A stretch of 64,000 nucleotides of DNA from PALSA-243 sp963743705 (GTDB lineage Bacteria; Acidobacteriota; Terriglobia; Bryobacterales; Bryobacteraceae), in the NCBI GenBank assembly GCA_963743705.1, contig CAVUQS010000013.1:119542-183541 (forward strand), read 5' to 3'. How positions within the stretch are numbered: position 1 is the first letter of the stretch; every line of letters begins with the position of its first letter. This document shows positions 63,964 through 64,000 of the stretch, piece after piece. A program made the position numbers and the translations under genes. The notes below the pieces were generated by a model. That model made no database searches. It was given only the letters and a program-made list of their open reading frames with translations, and was not told the DNA's origin.

Positions 63964-64000
63964 ATGCTGGCTCATTTGGCGGATGTAGCCGTTCGATCGC
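63964..64000 (+). CDS. Start of a gene, probably BlaR1/M56-type peptidase (cut by window end)
   Basis: An ATG at 63964 with AAGGAG about 6 bases upstream starts MLAHLADVAVRS and then runs out of the window. BlaI genes are normally followed by a membrane metallopeptidase of the BlaR1/M56 type; the identity is inferred from this context only. Confidence 0.4.
   Translation, partial: MLAHLADVAVRS

Noticed and set aside
1..64000. CRISPR array
   Set aside because: No regularly spaced repeats of 23-40 bp with unique spacers were seen on reading; the only tandem arrays are protein-domain repeats.
1..64000. Insertion sequence or integrase
   Set aside because: No transposase or integrase-like reading frame and no terminal inverted repeats with target duplications were found; the dispersed repeat at 629-692 has no associated gene.

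Overview
The window is high-GC bacterial DNA and most likely comes from an acidobacterium of the Solibacter/Bryobacter group. This is inferred from the protein families present, not from a marker gene. They include three tandem beta-propeller proteins with the C-terminal domain known as TIGR03437, a TIGR03435-type protein, a GWxTD-motif protein, outer-membrane receptors with a carboxypeptidase-regulatory-like N-terminal domain, and many secreted peptidases and esterases.

Layout. 0-5.2 kb: the end of an outer-membrane barrel gene, a pseudouridine synthase, and a histidine-degradation group (hutI, an M28 peptidase, ftcD). 5.3-17.9 kb: housekeeping and accessory genes, including an esterase with a YVTN propeller protein, yggS, a glycosyltransferase, an MCE protein, signal peptidase I, an AraC regulator, a DUF433/DUF5615 toxin-antitoxin pair, gmhA, a lipoprotein foldase and a Gfo/Idh oxidoreductase. 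18.0-19.7 kb: a candidate polymorphic toxin with a small overlapping downstream gene that fits an immunity protein. 19.7-38.7 kb: amidohydrolase, CMD protein, S9 peptidase, a large membrane protein, outer-membrane receptor, GWxTD protein, two small unrecognised genes, a HELGH putative metallopeptidase with a redoxin, a frameshifted LRR gene, a glycosidase-like protein, two NAD(P)-binding proteins and a YjhG-type dehydratase. 38.7-44.5 kb: a CHAT remnant and three tandem TIGR03437 proteins, two of them frameshifted. 44.7-45.8 kb: divergent DUF302 and MarR genes with two matching operator-like sites.

45.8-56.8 kb is a corrinoid salvage and uptake cluster: cbiZ and cbiB (side-chain removal and rebuilding), a cobalamin riboswitch, a btuB-like receptor, a PduO-type adenosyltransferase, and two complete BtuF/C/D-type importers whose gene orders differ. 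A tRNA-Thr(CGT) follows. 57.0-59.3 kb encodes a seven-haem cytochrome fused to TPRs. 59.3-63.5 kb holds a TIGR03435 gene, msrB, dipZ and msrA; all are recognisable along their length but interrupted by small indels, so they are either freshly decayed or carry sequence errors. The window ends in a BlaI-type repressor with a clear operator and the first codons of a probable BlaR1/M56 partner.

Several genes have a good -10 box only 6-15 nt before the start codon and little or no Shine-Dalgarno sequence, which suggests leaderless or near-leaderless transcription. Gene functions are read from motifs and family resemblance by eye; no database search was possible.
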